From positions 1 through 64,000 of the forward strand of contig JASAND010030611.1 in NCBI GenBank assembly GCA_030248195.1: a stretch of DNA of 64,000 nt, in the 5' to 3' direction. This DNA comes from Trissonchulus latispiculum. Lineage: Eukaryota > Nematoda > Enoplea > Enoplida > Ironidae. The position numbers and the translations under genes are program-made. Shown here piece by piece: positions 13,292 to 22,929 of this stretch. Each line of letters begins with the position of its first letter. The first letter of the stretch is position 1. The notes under the pieces are model-generated. The model saw only the letters and a program-made list of their open reading frames with translations, did not search any database and had not been told where the DNA came from.

Positions 13292-13503
13292 TCCGTTTAG
13301 TTCATTACTCAGTCTGCGACAGATACCACGGATAGCGGGCAGGCTTACCTCATTAAAATATTCCCGACTATGAGAGGTTCCGCAGCGCAGTTAGTCCGTT
13401 CAAGCGACAGAGACGAGCCATTGTCATGATATTCCACTACGTACCAGGATTTCTCCCACCCCCCTTCGGAATCATACTTACCTTACGAAGACAAGATACA
13501 ACC

Positions 13504-14174
13504 AAGAGTACATAATAGATAAGAGTAAGAAACTCTTACGCTAGCATGTACAAATTATGTAAGGTATGCTCGGTTCATCAACTCGGGACCCCCCCCCCGA
13601 AACTTTCGGGGGGGGTCCCACTTTGCACTAACTACACGCTTTCATATAAGCGTGTGTCTGCTCGCTGATTGGCCCGTTAGCCTTAAGGCTTATTGTAGGC
13701 AATTTATTAGTTATTTTGATTAATTAATTATAACTTTAATCAGGTTATTGCAATTAAAAAACTAATTCGACAACTTTGTAGCATTTTTTTCTGCTCTTTT
13801 CAATGATATAAAAATTGTTGCACGTTACATTCCTTCGAATTTTTGTATTATGCAACAGTTTTTATATCATTGGAAAGAGCAGAAAAAAATGCTACAAAGT
13901 TGTCGAATTAGTTTTTTAATTGCATTAACCTGATTAAAGTTATAATTAATTAATTAAAATAACTAATAAATTGCCTACAATAAGCCTTAAGGCTAACGGG
14001 CCAATCAGCGAGCAGACACACGCTTATATGAAAGCGTGTAGTTAGTGCAAAGGGGGACCCCCCCCCCCCCCCGAAAGTTTCGGGGGGGGTCCCGAGTTAA
14101 TGAACCGAGCATACCTTACATAATTTGTACATGCTAGCGTAAGAGTTTCTTACTCTTATCTATTATGTACTCTT
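13504..14174. repeat. Near-perfect ~670-bp palindrome
   Basis: Arms of about 320 bp start with AAGAGTACATAATAGATAAG and end with its complement; the centre is near 13835. Each arm carries a smaller internal hairpin of C and G runs around GAAACTTTC or GAAAGTTTC. The arms differ mainly in homopolymer length and isolated bases, which suggests a recent origin or copy correction. A diverged half-copy (words CGTGTCTGCTCGCTGATTGG) lies at about 10705-10735. Confidence 0.85.
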
Positions 14175-14689
14175 GATACAACGTTTATCTCGGGACGGCT
14201 TGGCTCAATGGTTAGTGGCGGATACAATCCGCTGCCCCTTTCATGTCGGCGCTTTTTACATATACTGAATGACAAGCAGTAATGCTTGCCGTTAACATTT
14301 CCAGCTGAATAATTTTATTGCCAGACACAAAAGCAGCAATGGCATCACCGAAGCCATCACTCCCGATAGCTGAGAGCCGCCAGCCACGGGTAAACAATTT
14401 CATAAAAGATAGTCCTCGGGAAGAAGTTTCTTTCGAAGCTGGAACTGGTCGCTTTTCTTTAGCTTTCCTACACTTGGAGTAATCCATGCTCGAAATTGTT
14501 TTCATTCACGCGCATATCCAAATAGAACAGTTGCACTAAGCCAGCTGTATTCTACGTAGTTGTAATAAGCATATTCCAAGCTTTAAAGTGATATCAAAAT
14601 TATCGCTGAACTCCAAGAATTGAATAATATGCAGTCTTTCAAACTTATATGATAATACCGGACCAGCACCTTTAAACTACCATTTTGAT

Positions 14690-14970
14690 GTTGTTGTAAC
14701 ATTCGTTTCATTAAAAGTCGGCTTAAACGACTTTACTTAAACGGCTTAACTTAACCTTCTTATAAATTCGTTTCATAAATAAATGACTTGAACTACTTAA
14801 ACTACTTAAATTAAGTCGTTTAAGTTAAGTCGTTTAAGTTAAGTCGTTTAAGCCACTAAGCCGTTTAAGTATTTTAAGAAGTTTAAGCCGTTTATTTATG
14901 AAACGAATATTTTAAGTAGTTTAAGTAGTTTAAGTTAAGTCGTTTAAGTTAAGTAGTTTAAGTTTTTTGT
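14690..14970. repeat. GTCGTTTAAGTTAA tandem/inverted cluster
   Basis: Several direct copies of the 14-base word are followed by inverted copies. The core is bracketed by TTTCATAAATAAA (about 14768) and TTTATTTATGAAAC (about 14890), giving a self-complementary block. Confidence 0.7.
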
Positions 14971-15269
14971 GAAACGACCCTTAGAAAAATAGAAAATATG
15001 TTAACAGCAATCAAACTAATTGAAGTTAATTAATTAAGAGTAATCAAAAATTATGTTTTCTTCAGTTCTCGATGCTTTGTTTTATCAGCTGCCAACTTTT
15101 TCAAAATTTATAGCAATACAATATTTTAAGTTTCACTTTTGCAGTATCGCAGACCATTCCTCACTTTTATTCAATAGCATTTATAATCTTAGCTGGAGAA
15201 TACTTTGCTATTCTTTGGTTTTCCCTTGCAGAATGGTAAAAATCTAAGAGCTACAGCGGTTTCGACCAC

Positions 15270-15530
15270 AGTAGCAAATGTAGCTACATTGTAGATTACA
15301 TTGTACTGCAAATACTTTTATGAAACCGACCCAATTTTGTTACAATGTAGGTACATTGTAAGTCCTATGATTTCAATAAGGAAACATCTACATTGTAATG
15401 TAACGTACATTGTAATGTACCCAGTTACACTGTAGTTACATTACAATGTAGAATATTTTATGAAACCAAAAACTACAGTCAATGTAGAAATGTAGCTACA
15501 TTGTAGCAAATGTAACTTTTATGAAATAGG
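15270..15530. repeat. TACATTGTA-rich repeat bounded by TTTTATGAAA
   Basis: Repeated ACATTGTA and TACAATGT words in both orientations, with TTTTATGAAA at about 15316 and 15516. Matches the 7330-7530 block in vocabulary. Confidence 0.55.
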
Positions 15531-15534
15531 CCCC

Positions 15535-15612
15535 AGGCGGAGATCGAACCACCGGGTTTCAACTCTATATTAACGCCCCCCTTACCCATTGAGCTTGAGC
15601 TACACCTCCCCT
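15535..15612 (-). tRNA. tRNA-like sequence (probable tRNA pseudogene or SINE head)
   Basis: Read on the minus strand it has an A-box-like TGTAGCTCAAG, a TGGGTAAG segment, and a B-box-like GGTTCGATCTCC at the expected spacing. It opens with GGGGAGG and closes with CGCCTGGGG. A short insertion after the A box and imperfect acceptor pairing argue against a working tRNA. Confidence 0.4.
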
Positions 15613-18600
15613 AACAGCGAGACTAGATTGTTACGCTAATTTCAACCTTTCCAAATTCATTGGAAACGCTAGTATTTAACTAACATTACCATAAATTGTA
15701 ACGGTTTGTCCGGGAATTTAGATCCTTTGGCCATAGTCTGTGCTAGTCTGAGTCTACTGAGGTTTTCCTCCTCCATTTCGCAGAGGAGCAAGGGCGGTGG
15801 TTTCAAATGATCGGATGGTGTTCGTTGCTTGAATACTGAAAGAAAAAGTACATACCTTTAGAAAAATTTTAATGCTGCTATTAATTAATAGTATTAATTT
15901 AATTAATTTAATAGAAAAATTTCGTGCGTGTCGAGTCGATGCATGTTTAGATATCAGCAAGAGTACATAATGATAAGAGTGAGACAACAGGCAGACTCAC
16001 TGTTTAATCAAAGCAAAAGGCTATGCTATGTGCGCTATCGACTGACCCTTCACAAACTGACCTCTCCTCACACCGTCCCTATATACATGTACAGGTGCGT
16101 GGTCCAAACGGGGGTCGCTCACTCCTTTACATAAATACACGTTGAAATTAACAGTAGCCCAATTTGAAGAGGGGTATAAGCATAAGCGCGTTGATTAGCA
16201 TTTAAGTGTACAATATACTAAGCGAGTGAGTGACCCCCATTTGGAAATACGTATGTACCCATATAAGGGCCTTGTGAGAGAGGGTAGCTTCATGGGGGGG
16301 TAAGTAGATCTTTTTATCATTGTCAGGCATCGTTTCTGCTCTGATAACAGTGGGCCTGCCTGTTGCCTCTGTGACACTTATTCTGTAGTCTTGGTATCAG
16401 TTTTTTCTTGGGGGTATCAAATACATTTGAAGACAACAAAACTCAATTGTAACCGGAACCGGAAGCTAGAACTCTGGTCTGAAACCGGAACCGGAACCGG
16501 CTTGAAAATCCGAAGCGAACCGAGCAGTAGTGGCTTGTTTCGATCTGTAGATCGGGTTAGCGCTGACCGCGAGCAAATGGAGTTTCTGAGGTTGCGGTCG
16601 GAATATAGTAAAGGGACTGAAAGTGGGCCACTTTTTGGAGACGTGCAATGCAAAGTGATCCATCTATAGCCAATCAGCTTATTTCTGGCTCAAAATCAAC
16701 CAATTATTTGATAGATGGGTGATGATTGTTTCAAGCTCTCCGCGAATGTGAACAAAATTGTTTCACGTGAAGTAACGAACTTGTTAAACTCAAAAACAGT
16801 TCTAGCGATTCACTTTGCAGGGTGGCCCACATTCAGTCCCTATACTCTATATCTAGTCTATCTCCATAACTACGCTGAATTGTTTCTTACCATCAGTAAT
16901 TGTCAGTGTGACAGGAATGGTTACTGGCTGTAAACCGAACAACAGCTTGCTGCAATCAAATCGATACCAAACACAGGCAAAGCAATCGAACACGTCCACA
17001 CATTCAATGGCATGGTTTACACCTGAAGAAAAGTATCCTAGAACTACAATGACTTGGAATATGTTAACAGAAGTTTAATAACCGACTAGTTAGAGCCGGT
17101 TTTCGTACATTACGGGAATTTCGTGCATTTTCAGATTTTGTTTCTATTACAGAAGTTATTCAGCTCATCAAGAGCTTTCGAATGATACCCATATTGTGGT
17201 GTATTGGAGAAAATTTTTAAAATCCGGAAAATGCGGTTTTCGCGAATTCCGGGAATTGAGTGCACTTTCAAGAGTTCATTCTATTATAAAAGTTGTTCAG
17301 CTCGTTAAGAGCTTTCGAATGATACCCATCTTGTCGGTATAGGAAAAATTTTTTAAATTCGGGAATTTTGAAAACCAGGAATTCCGGAAACTGGTTGTTG
17401 CATTCTCGTGAAGAGCTTGTAAGAACAAAAATATGCAGTTGGCCCAGCTCTATTCGATCGTGGAAACAAAATTTCGATAGCGATAATAATTCGGCGAAAA
17501 GCTAAAAAATGAGATTTTCGGTAAATGAAACCAGGAATCCCGGATTTTTTTCGAAATCTCTAGTTCCGGACAATTCTAAAAATAAATACATTGTTGGGGT
17601 TTACTCCAAAGGCTAATCTGCTATAAATAGTCAAAGTTTGTACACACACATTTTGGTCGTACTATAATATGAAAAAAATATTCTATAACCAGAAGGACCT
17701 AAATGTTAGTTTAAACTAATAAGTACCAGTGTATATATGCAGTCACTGAAATTGATTGAACCAGAGACTAAGGTCCAGAACTAGCTAATTCTAATTTTAA
17801 TACAATCATTTTAATATAATCTCCATGCGTGAAACATTGTGAACTGTTCAAAAACTAACCATCATTCTGAAAAGTTAAAACGAGTTGACTAAGCCGGCCA
17901 AGATTTTTCGAAGAAATCAGTTCGCATATGTGAGTTCTGCACCGGTTTGCGTGACCTCGTCGAGCTCCCTCGAGATGAGTCAATCCCAAATCACCAGTTT
18001 CTAGATCTCCAACAAGCTGTAGTTGACCGCTATAAGGACCTGGTGCCACAGGAGATACAGAGCTACGGATGCCAATACAGTAGACATAATCTTAAATACA
18101 AATGTAATTCTATCTACATCAATCGACAAATTCGCAATCGTGATTGAAATTGACGGAAAATAAATGCTATTCTACAAAAGCTTAGATTAATGCAAGACGA
18201 CTTGCAGTTGAAGTATGTATAATGCAGATATCAGAAAATGTAACCAAGTTCACGAGATAGCCGAGCACCTTACCAGACAGCTATAGCGCTTTTTTGATTA
18301 GTCTGGTGGTAATTATATTAGGTTTTTAACCAAGTGTTTTTCAGCTATTTAATATTTAATATTTATATTTAATATCTCTGACCGGATGAATACTAGTAAT
18401 AACTCCAAAAAATCTTGAACTAACGAACTTTTCAGACCTTTGAAGGATTTGTTCGATTTCCAAATAGGCGGGCAAAAGCTCATATTCGTATTGAGTTGTT
18501 TTCAATTCTATGAAAAGGAGAACAGCTTTCAGCCAGGCTATCTATAAGCTATTGCTGAATCTTACCTCGGCCCATGATTACTAAAAATCTCCCAGTTTAT

Positions 18601-18676
18601 GTTACATAAGAGGATTCTATCTCCAGAAGAACTAAACTTTTGTAGTGTAGGATAAAGCTTAGATACATATCATGGC

Positions 18677-20025
18677 AACTAAAGTCTGACCAAAAAATGT
18701 AGGGAGCGAAATTGTTTTGTTTATACTGAACTACCGGTACATTTTTGCTGCAGCAATGTATATATTTTCTGAACCGTCATGGCAAGAACTTTCTTTTGGT
18801 TGACAAAATTTTTTAAAAAAATTAAAATTCATCAAAAGAAGCCGATTTTTTAGGTTTTGAAAGATCAGTAGAAGTCAGGAACTAGCCGTTCGGCGGAAAA
18901 TTAGCCCATATCCTAAGCATATTGAATCCCGAATATCAGCTGATTTCGTCAAAAATTGCGACAGTTATTCAATTTTTTCGATTTTCAAAATCCTTTGATC
19001 TCTGCCGCTTTTCCTACTTTGAGTGGCCATTACTCGCGACTGACTCAATGCAAAAATTTTTTAATTGGATTTTCAGGACCGCTTACGTGTCAGCTTTCAT
19101 GTGATCTATGTGGTTCTTCAAAATTTGAAAATCGATTTTTGCGAAAAATACCGCTTTTTGACCCAAAATTTCGACAATGCGAATCCAGCAAAAGTGGGTA
19201 AAAATAACATCATAAAGTTTAATCTAAGCTGAATCCAACGATATAAAGTTTTTGTGGCTACGGCTTAAATTGCCCCAGCAACGAATTTTTAAACAATTTC
19301 CTATTTTAGCTGATTTCTGACAAGTTGTGCTATATTGTGCATTGATTTGCCGCAAACTAAAGTGCTAGTGTAAACTAGCCAAACACCGGCTAAAAAGCGA
19401 AATTGTTTAAAAATTCGTTGAGGATGCAGTATAAGTCGTAGCCACGAAAACTTTATATCGTTGGATTCAGCTCAGATTAAACTTTATGATAATATTATTT
19501 TTACCCACTTTTGCTGGATTCGCATTGTCGAAATTTTGGGTCAAAAAGCGGTATTTTTCGCAAAAATCGGTTTTCAAATTTTGAAAAACCACCTAGATCA
19601 CATGAAAGCTGGCACGTAAGCGGTCCTGAAAATCCAATTAAAAATTTTTTGCATAGAGTGAGTCGCGAGTAATGGCCAGTCAAAGTTGGAAAAGCGGCAA
19701 AGATCAAAGGATTTTGAAAATCGAAAAAATTGAATAACTGTCGCAATTTTTGACGAAATCAGCTGATATTCGGGATTCAATATGCTTAGGATATGGGCTA
19801 ATTTTCCGCCGAACGGCTAGTTCCTGACTTCTACTGATCTTTCAAAACCTAAAAAATCGGCTTCTTTTGATGAATTTTAATTTTTTAAAATTTTTTTTTC
19901 AACCAAAAGAAAGTTTATGCCAAGACGGTTAAGAAAATATATACATTGCTGCAGCAAAAATGTACCGGTAATTCAGTATAAACAAAACAATTTCGCTCCC
20001 TACATTTTTTGGTCAGACTTTAGTT
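18677..20025. mobile_element. Inverted-repeat element next to the 5' LTR
   Basis: Arms of roughly 610 bp (ends AACTAAAGTCTGACC and GGTCAGACTTTAGTT) flank a loop of about 100 bp near 19310-19410. Each arm yields mirror-image short ORFs that are simply the same DNA read twice. The arms differ by scattered substitutions. It ends 256 bp before the retroelement. Confidence 0.85.
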
Positions 20026-20808
20026 AGGTAACTACATATGCTATATTATATTGATCACTGCAGCAAAGCAAAATTGATGGTTCTTTCTTTGTAAGTAAGA
20101 CATTTTCTGAGCGAATTTTCATTGGCGTCAGATCTCTTTGGCGTCGGACAGTCTGGCGTCCCTTAAAATTCTTACCCTCCACTCCCTAGCGAGTAGTGTT
20201 GTTCACCGGCCCAATTTTCCAACAACTGCCACTATCCAAAATACAAATAAACATTAAGATTTTTGCTAATTTTCAAGGAAGTGTGACAGATTGAAAATTA
20301 CCCATTAGAATTTGTCCCCATTAAAATCAAATCACAAATATTATTTAATTAAAAATATAAATACAAAAGTACCCTTCTCCTTACCAATTAATATCACTAG
20401 CTAAATACGTACCTACCTATGTATCACCTAGTTGCGCAACTAGCTACCGTAATCCCTAAGCAATCATTTCTATTATTCATCTTCAATTTCATTAGTTAAC
20501 CCAACAACCAATAAAGTTAAAGATATTTTAAGTAACTTTAAGTAATTCCTAGAATTATACGGTAGACTGAGACTTTGAGTAATGTTTTCAACAATTTTTC
20601 ACTTTTTCCATTTCCTTTTGCAAATTGCCTCGAGAATCATTAACGCCAAATGTTGTGAGTCAAGTTTCTAAATTCAGTTACCAACAAAGGTGCCGCCCCA
20701 TATAAGAACTAGAAAACTAAATTACTTGGAACTTTTTGACTTTCCAAAGGAACAACTGGCCCTACAAAAACACTAATGACCTTACTAATGGAAGGCGGAG
20801 TTAGCTTA

Positions 20809-20817
20809 GTATATAAG
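20809..20817 (+). promoter_or_regulatory. LTR TATA box
   Basis: GTATATAAG within the LTR, about 30 bases before the expected start of R and 74 bases before the LTR poly(A) signal. The same element occurs in the 3' LTR at 38281-38289. Confidence 0.75.
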
Positions 20818-20882
20818 TTGGTGTTGTGTATCTGCAGTGCTCTTGTTGCTACTCAACTGTTGCTTGTAACTGCCGTGACTTC

Positions 20883-20888
20883 AATAAA
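20883..20888 (+). terminator. LTR poly(A) signal
   Basis: AATAAA in the R region of the 5' LTR. The 3' LTR copy, at about 38354-38359, would be the one used to end genomic and spliced transcripts. Confidence 0.7.
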
Positions 20889-20982
20889 CGTCTGGACAAC
20901 GATCTAGTTGCTACGTGGCAGGCCCTTTGACTTTCACTAAGCACGCTTCCATCACCCCTATTGGACCTAGACCTGCCACATC

Positions 20983-21000
20983 TGGTAGCAGAGCGTGGTT
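20983..21000 (+). promoter_or_regulatory. Primer binding site, initiator tRNA-Met type
   Basis: Two bases after the LTR end comes TGGTAGCAGAG. These 11 bases are complementary to the conserved 3' end of eukaryotic initiator tRNA-Met (CUCUGCUACCA), with partial further match after a two-base difference. tRNA-iMet priming is common in Ty3/Gypsy and Copia elements. Confidence 0.8.
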
Positions 21001-21029
21001 TGTCCGACACGTTCCCTACCATTGGATTG

Positions 21030-21380
21030 ATGTACCATCTGCCTCAGCTCGAAGCGACAGAGCCACAGCAGCCACCGTTCCAGCCAACCGTCATCCCCGA
21101 TCAATCAACCAATCAGTCAGCCGCGTCCTACGGATTCTCTACCGCTCCTCCTGCACCCTTCCCGTCGATCGTACCTCCTACTCCTTATCAGAACCCTCCT
21201 ATCATCGTCCTGCCTATTACCCTTCCAGCGAACCCTCCACCTTGTCAGAACTGTAACCGCCTCCTTGAACTCCTCCTGAAGAGAACCCAGTCCCTGGTGG
21301 AATCATCCAATCAGTCTGATCCGGAACCAGCGATAGCCCGACAACTGTGGGAAGTCAGTCAGAACTGGTCTCGACGATAG
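21030..21380 (+). CDS. Proline-rich leader ORF of the retroelement
   Basis: From the first ATG downstream of the PBS, this ORF gives 116 residues. It is rich in Pro, Gln, Ser and Thr in the first 75 residues. A CQNC pair and a Leu-rich amphipathic segment (NRLLELLLKRTQSLVE) follow. It is in the same frame as gag but separated from it by several stops over 243 bases. I recognise no family. It could be a separate leader protein, an upstream regulatory ORF, or an N-terminal Gag exon joined by splicing. Its stop (TAG, 21378-21380) is followed two bases later by the leader ATG at 21383. Confidence 0.5.
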   Translation: MYHLPQLEATEPQQPPFQPTVIPDQSTNQSAASYGFSTAPPAPFPSIVPPTPYQNPPIIVLPITLPANPPPCQNCNRLLELLLKRTQSLVESSNQSDPEPAIARQLWEVSQNWSRR

Positions 21381-21382
21381 AT

Positions 21383-21396
21383 ATGGCCCGAGCACG
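21383..21396 (+). promoter_or_regulatory. Candidate common leader exon and splice donor
   Basis: An ATG is followed by three codons and two bases, then GTACTAG. If translation stays on unspliced RNA it ends at the TAG at 21401-21403. If the GT at 21397 is used as donor, the open phase is two bases, exactly what the acceptors ending at 29450, 31541 and 32200 need. The donor (CG|GTACTA) is only a moderate match to consensus, so this is a phase-based proposal that needs RNA evidence. Confidence 0.45.
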
Positions 21397-21623
21397 GTAC
21401 TAGACTAGTTGATTACTTTCTATTAATAATTGTTTAATTGAACTTGAGTATTAATTGCCAGTGTGACTAGAGTTGTGATTAGAGTTGTAATTTTTATCTA
21501 TTCTTGACATTTTAACTTGAATAATTTTGTGATTCCCGGTGCAAGACCTGGGTTCGGAGCACTACTACACACAGACACGCATTCCCCACTTTCAAAACAC
21601 CTAATAAAAGTTGAAGATTCTCA

Positions 21624-22784
21624 ATGAGTACGGGTAATGCCGACGATACCAAAGGGGGCCCAGACCCGTCAAATTTATCTGCTGACTTTGACCGACTTGA
21701 ACGACACTCAAGAGCTATAAAAGCTCAAGCTCAAGTTTTAGATCAAATTAAGCAAGACCTTGCAATGTACACCAATCGTTTGCAAACCTTACCGAACCTT
21801 GACACTATGCAAGATTTTTCAAATCTTCGTGACGACTTCACAGCTTTTAAGCAAAGTTTTTATGATACCTATGGCAACTCTTTTGATCCAAAAGCAGTTC
21901 TTATCGGACCCACAGAAGCAGTTTCGCTACCAAAAGATACTTTGAGAGCTTTTCATGGAAAATCTGACGAGCAAAGTATAGACGATTGGCTAGTAGTTTT
22001 CAAATTAGTTGCCATTGCACAAAACTGGGATGAGGATAAGCAGTTAAAAGTTTTGCCCGCTTATCTTCGCGATTTTGCGCTAGACGTTTATAGAAGCATA
22101 GATGCGGATGATCGTGATACTATACAAAAGCTAGAAAGAGAACTTGTTGACAGGCTTAAGCCAGCTGAATACGAGAGATTAGCAAGCATGCAACTTCATA
22201 GTAGAACTCAAAAGCTTAAGGAAAGCGTTCAAGATTTTGCATATGCCGTTCAGCGCTTAGTGCAAAAAGCTTATCCTGATATGGACACTGATGCAGCATC
22301 AAATTTAGCTTTCAACAGTTTCATAAATGGCTTAAATCCATTGTATAAAACGCAGTTAATTCTACAAAATCCCACAGACTTTCAAGATGCTGTTAAAAAG
22401 GCAAGACAAATTGAAGCCCTTGATGGACTTAGCAGAGGTGCGCAAAGATCAGTCGCAGCATATGGAAATTTTGAAACTGAGAGACAGTCAAGTCCTCAAA
22501 ATAAAGAGCCCTTACTGACTGAAATGTCAAAACTCATGGATGCAATGAAACTTCAGCATTCGCAAGCAGTGTCACAAGCCAAAAAGTTTGAACAGTTTCA
22601 ACAATATGTTCAAGAAAATTTGGCTGAGTTGAGAAATAAAGTTCAAAGACCCCCGACTACCAGTTATTTGAATTCCTACTCTCGAGAAACTCCTACACGA
22701 CCTTTCAATAGGGACCCACCTAATAGAAACGGGGGAGCGCCAAAGATGGACTGCCGATGGCAGGGTCATCTGCAACTCCTGTAA
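21624..22784 (+). CDS. gag: Gag polyprotein (matrix/capsid part)
   Basis: 386 residues. The N-terminal 20-60 is predicted coiled coil. A retrotransposon Gag capsid-like core runs from about residue 105 to 260, opening with LRAFHGKSDEQSIDDWL, followed by the helical pattern of Ty3/Gypsy Gag (LKESVQDFAYAVQRLVQKAYP, then FINGL). The tail is Pro/Arg/Asn-rich. The protein would assemble particles and package the RNA. The reading frame leaves the expected path at GGGGG (22731-22735), just before the CCHC knuckle, which is found in the next frame. The last ~17 residues are therefore probably not native, and Gag lacks its nucleocapsid in this reading. Start chosen at the ATG opening the long frame; the bases upstream are AT-rich leader. 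Confidence 0.88.
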   Translation: MSTGNADDTKGGPDPSNLSADFDRLERHSRAIKAQAQVLDQIKQDLAMYTNRLQTLPNLDTMQDFSNLRDDFTAFKQSFYDTYGNSFDPKAVLIGPTEAVSLPKDTLRAFHGKSDEQSIDDWLVVFKLVAIAQNWDEDKQLKVLPAYLRDFALDVYRSIDADDRDTIQKLERELVDRLKPAEYERLASMQLHSRTQKLKESVQDFAYAVQRLVQKAYPDMDTDAASNLAFNSFINGLNPLYKTQLILQNPTDFQDAVKKARQIEALDGLSRGAQRSVAAYGNFETERQSSPQNKEPLLTEMSKLMDAMKLQHSQAVSQAKKFEQFQQYVQENLAELRNKVQRPPTTSYLNSYSRETPTRPFNRDPPNRNGGAPKMDCRWQGHLQLL

Positions 22785-22929
22785 TAGGCCAGGCCATTAC
22801 GCACTCAGCTGTCCTCAGAAAAGGTCCAACCCTACAAATAGAGCAGGACCCTCTCAACCCAGTAGGAACAACAACTCTGGCTCTTTTAATAGAAGACCAG
22901 CCGCTCTAATAGATAGGAGAACAGGATAT
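22672..22929 (+). CDS. Nucleocapsid zinc knuckle, in the Pol frame
   Basis: The frame open from 22672 and continuous with the large ORF encodes CNSCNRPGHYALSC (about 22771-22812), a perfect C-x2-C-x4-H-x4-C knuckle for binding genomic RNA. It overlaps the end of gag by 113 bases and runs without a stop into the Env-like region. It has no suitable ATG of its own before 22930, so it depends on a +1 frame change from gag, whether programmed, lost by mutation, or a sequencing error in the G run. Confidence 0.8.

Larger units (their letters stand above)
14175..18676. other. Gene-free repeat region
   Basis: This holds a tRNA-like A-box fragment (about 14197-14230), the TTTAAGT cluster (14690-14970), the TACATT cluster (15270-15530), a minus-strand tRNA-like sequence (15535-15612) and GGAACC simple repeats (16455-16500). 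A short open stretch at 17947-18147 has no recognisable motif and no clear splice sites. No gene can be supported. Confidence 0.45.
20282..20980 (+). repeat. 5' LTR of the retroelement
   Basis: 699 bp, beginning TGTGACAGATTG and ending GACCTGCCACA. A TATA box (GTATATAAG, 20809-20817) puts initiation near 20840. AATAAA at 20883-20888 puts the R/U5 boundary about 20 bases later. Bases 20282-20843 are identical to the 3' LTR, and all differences lie in the last ~137 bases. Confidence 0.93.

Noticed and set aside
16391..16669. Overlapping ORFs on both strands around GGAACC repeats
   Set aside because: Simple-sequence composition keeps both strands open; no domain or splice support.
17947..18147. 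66-residue ORF that looks moderately protein-like
   Set aside because: No recognisable motif, no good splice sites and no neighbour; cannot be supported as an exon.
18922..19780. Pair of near-identical small ORFs on opposite strands
   Set aside because: They are the two arms of the 18677-20025 inverted repeat read in mirror image; no initiation context or domain.
20961..21029. Start of the leader ORF within the LTR at a TTG or GTG codon
   Set aside because: Non-ATG starts are unlikely in eukaryotes and this part overlaps the LTR and PBS; the ATG at 21030 was used.
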